Source: Gemmatimonadaceae bacterium
Lineage (GTDB): Bacteria > Gemmatimonadota > Gemmatimonadetes > Gemmatimonadales > Gemmatimonadaceae
Reading direction: 5' to 3'
DNA length: 64,000 nucleotides
Assembly (NCBI GenBank): GCA_025930755.1
Contig: JAICOJ010000001.1
Span: 1-64,000 of the forward strand
The translations under genes were made by a program, and so were the position numbers. The notes beneath the pieces were generated by a model that saw nothing but the letters and a program-made list of their open reading frames with translations, ran no database searches and was not told where the DNA came from. Of the stretch, positions 62,029 through 64,000 are shown piece after piece (the first letter of the stretch is position 1; each line of letters opens with the position of its first letter).

Positions 62029-64000
62029 CTAATCCCCAGCGGCTGGGGCTGCTTCCGGCATCTTCTCGGTGCCCTGCTTTCCGGTGAGCCACGCCTTTAG
62101 CCGATCCCCGCCGGTCTGCATCACCACATACGCGCTTGGCACCACGAACAGCGTGAGCAACGTCGATACCGACAGCCCACCGACGACGGCAATCGCGAGC
62201 GGCTGCATCAGCTCCGAGCCCTCACCGATGCCCAGGGCGAGCGGCAGCATGCCGAACACCGTGGTGAGTGTGGTCATCAGAATCGGCCTGAGTCGAACGG
62301 CGCCGGCATCGATCACCGCCTGATGCATTGGCGTTCCTCGCTCTCGGCGGTACTCCTCGACGTACTCGACCATCAGAATCGCGTTGTTCACCACAATGCC
62401 GGCGAGCAGGATGACCCCCAGCAGCACGGGGGCGCTCAGTGGCGTTCCGCTGATCCAGAGGGCGAATGCGACGCCGATGAGCGACAGCGGAATCGCGAGG
62501 ATGATGACGAACGGATTGATCAGGCTCTCGTACTGCAGCGCCATCACCACGAACACCAGGAATACGGCGAGCAGCGTCACGATGGTCAGCTGCTGATTGC
62601 TCTCACGAATCGCTTCCTCTTCGCCGCCGAGGATGATCCCGTAGCCATCGGGGAGCTCGAGGTCGGCGATGCGCGCGCGGATGGAATCACTGACCTGGCC
62701 CACCGACGCCACCTCGGTGATCACGTCGCCATTGAAGCTCAACACGCGATTCTGGTTCACGCGCTCGATCTCCGTGGGGCCGAGCATCGTGCTGACGTCG
62801 GCAATGTCACGCAGGTAGATCGGCGCACGGCCCGAGGACCCGGGAAAGAGCGCGACGGAGCCCATGTCCTCCGCACTGGTGAACCGCTCGCGTGGGAGCA
62901 TCACGCGGACCGCGTACTCCCGATTGCCTTCGGTGTATCGCGTCGCGACCGACCCGTCGAGCGCCGTGCGCAGCGTCTGTCCGACCTCGGCCACGGTCAG
63001 GCCGAGCTGCGACGCGCGGTCGCGATCGAGTCGTACGACGAGGAGCGGACTCGCTTCCTCGGTCGAGGGCTCCATGTTCTCGAGCCCGGGAATCCCGCGC
63101 ACCCGCACGGCGATGTCGCGCGCGATGCGCTGCAGCATCTCGAGATCATCGCCCTGCACGGTGATGTCGACGTCGGTGCCGGAGCTCGAGGTGCGCAAAC
63201 CACGAATGCGAGGCGGTCGGACGGAGACGCGTGCACCGGGGAACCCGCGCGCATCGATTTTCGCCTGCAGCGTGCGCACCCACTCGTCGGCGCTCATGTC
63301 GCGATCGGCGGCCGACACGAGTCGAATGTCGAGCGACCCGCGTCCGGCGCGATTGGCAGTGGAGCCGCCGAAGAGGAACCCGCCCGCGGTGGAGAACACG
63401 TGCCTGACGTGCGGCATCTCCTTCACCATGCGCTCCACCTCGAGCGTGATGGCGTTCGTCTGCTCCGGAGTACTGCCCGGTCCCAGCCACACCGAGACAC
63501 CGACGCCACCGTCGTCCACCTGCGGCAGGAACTGCGAGCCGAATCCGCGCGAGAGGAGTATCGCGACGCCGAACGCCGCGACGGACACGGCGAGCACGAC
63601 CCACGGCCGACGCAGCGTCACCGTCGCGGCGCGACGATACGCGGTGCGCGCGCGATCGACCCCACGGTCGAAGGCAATGAGGGGACGAGACGCCGATAAC
63701 CGACTCGTGAAGCGGACCTTCGCGAGCTGCGCCGACAACATGGGGACGAGCGTCAGCGCCACCACCAGCGACGCGAGGATCGCGAAGGAAATCGTGAGGA
63801 TGAGCTCCTTGAAGATGAGGGCGGCCAGGCCGCTCACGAGCAGGAAGGGCAACACCGCCGCGAGGTTGGTCGTCGTCGACGCGACGACCGCGCTCGAGAC
63901 CTCACCCGCTCCGGCGTGGGCCGCGTCCTCCGGGTCGTCAAAGCCCTCCTCGCGCTTTCGAAAGATGTTCTCGAGCATCACGATCGAATTGTCGACCAGC
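62029..64000 (-). CDS. RND efflux permease (AcrB/HAE1 type), C-terminal part
   Basis: The gene runs off the right end; about 657 residues are present. LVDNSIVMLENIF at the window edge is TM4 of RND pumps, followed by AST-TN in TM5, the docking and porter subdomains, and ILLAGIVVNNAILMVEY, RLRPILMTTLTTVFGMLPLALG in the C-terminal half. No metal-specific motif is seen, so a drug- or lipid-type HAE exporter is likely. Adaptor and OprM-like genes must lie beyond the window. Confidence 0.92.
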   Translation of the reverse strand, partial: LVDNSIVMLENIFRKREEGFDDPEDAAHAGAGEVSSAVVASTTTNLAAVLPFLLVSGLAALIFKELILTISFAILASLVVALTLVPMLSAQLAKVRFTSRLSASRPLIAFDRGVDRARTAYRRAATVTLRRPWVVLAVSVAAFGVAILLSRGFGSQFLPQVDDGGVGVSVWLGPGSTPEQTNAITLEVERMVKEMPHVRHVFSTAGGFLFGGSTANRAGRGSLDIRLVSAADRDMSADEWVRTLQAKIDARGFPGARVSVRPPRIRGLRTSSSGTDVDITVQGDDLEMLQRIARDIAVRVRGIPGLENMEPSTEEASPLLVVRLDRDRASQLGLTVAEVGQTLRTALDGSVATRYTEGNREYAVRVMLPRERFTSAEDMGSVALFPGSSGRAPIYLRDIADVSTMLGPTEIERVNQNRVLSFNGDVITEVASVGQVSDSIRARIADLELPDGYGIILGGEEEAIRESNQQLTIVTLLAVFLVFVVMALQYESLINPFVIILAIPLSLIGVAFALWISGTPLSAPVLLGVILLAGIVVNNAILMVEYVEEYRRERGTPMHQAVIDAGAVRLRPILMTTLTTVFGMLPLALGIGEGSELMQPLAIAVVGGLSVSTLLTLFVVPSAYVVMQTGGDRLKAWLTGKQGTEKMPEAAPAAGD

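Overview
The window is high-GC bacterial DNA, densely packed with genes that often overlap by ATGA. The gene content points to Gemmatimonadota, although no rRNA is present to confirm it. It includes Ser/Thr kinases with zinc-ribbon/PEGA or long repeat-rich C-termini, S9 and HExxH secreted peptidases, many lipoproteins, KorAB coupled to an FAD oxidoreductase, and paired OMP genes. I saw no tRNA, rRNA, CRISPR array, prophage or classical IS element.

Layout. 1-4.4 kb: histidine operon (hisC end, hisH, hisA, hisB, hisF, a hisN-type phosphatase, hisIE), continuing without a gap into a membrane metallophosphoesterase and a YghZ-like aldo/keto reductase. 6.6-12.8 kb: small hypotheticals, M14 carboxypeptidase, Ser/Thr kinase, and an intradiol dioxygenase divergent from a P450. 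12.9-20.7 kb: PPi-type phosphofructokinase, L,D-transpeptidase, HhH lipoprotein, DUF4230, META protein, ArsR/SRPBCC pair, and a WtpA-like binding protein. 20.8-23.8 kb: a four-gene cassette of radical SAM enzyme, HprK-like kinase, 81-aa peptide with a lasso-type leader motif, and PD40 lipoprotein; this is a candidate RiPP system. 24-34.4 kb: Cys-rich winged-helix regulator with a perfect operator palindrome, c-type cytochrome, PPK2, and a three-gene 2-oxoacid:ferredoxin oxidoreductase operon. 34.5-50 kb: secreted enzymes (S9, sugar dehydrogenase-like, zinc metalloprotease, P1 peptidase, GH43-like), CsoR, a GxxExxY protein and a large Ser/Thr kinase. 50-64 kb: LLM oxidoreductase, a giant SEDS protein with its PBP, OmpA, MerR/B12 regulator, Hsp20, fasciclin, EEP phosphatase and the C-terminal part of an RND pump.

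The most unusual feature is a set of short hairpin elements between about 12.8 and 43 kb. At least seven sequence families (A-G here) share one architecture: arms made of tandem heptamer-like units, a spacer, and (in three families) a common AACGGCA end. Two copies share a 30-nt loop, two are translated in frame at the 3' ends of adjacent genes, and one supplies a start codon and ribosome binding site. A small PD-(D/E)XK-like GxxExxY gene sits exactly between two copies of one family. I propose, as inference only, that these are mobile or processed hairpins and that GxxExxY is a candidate partner enzyme. A second DNA-level signal is the hexamer GTTAGG/CCTAAC, found 25 times irrespective of strand, reading frame or coding status.
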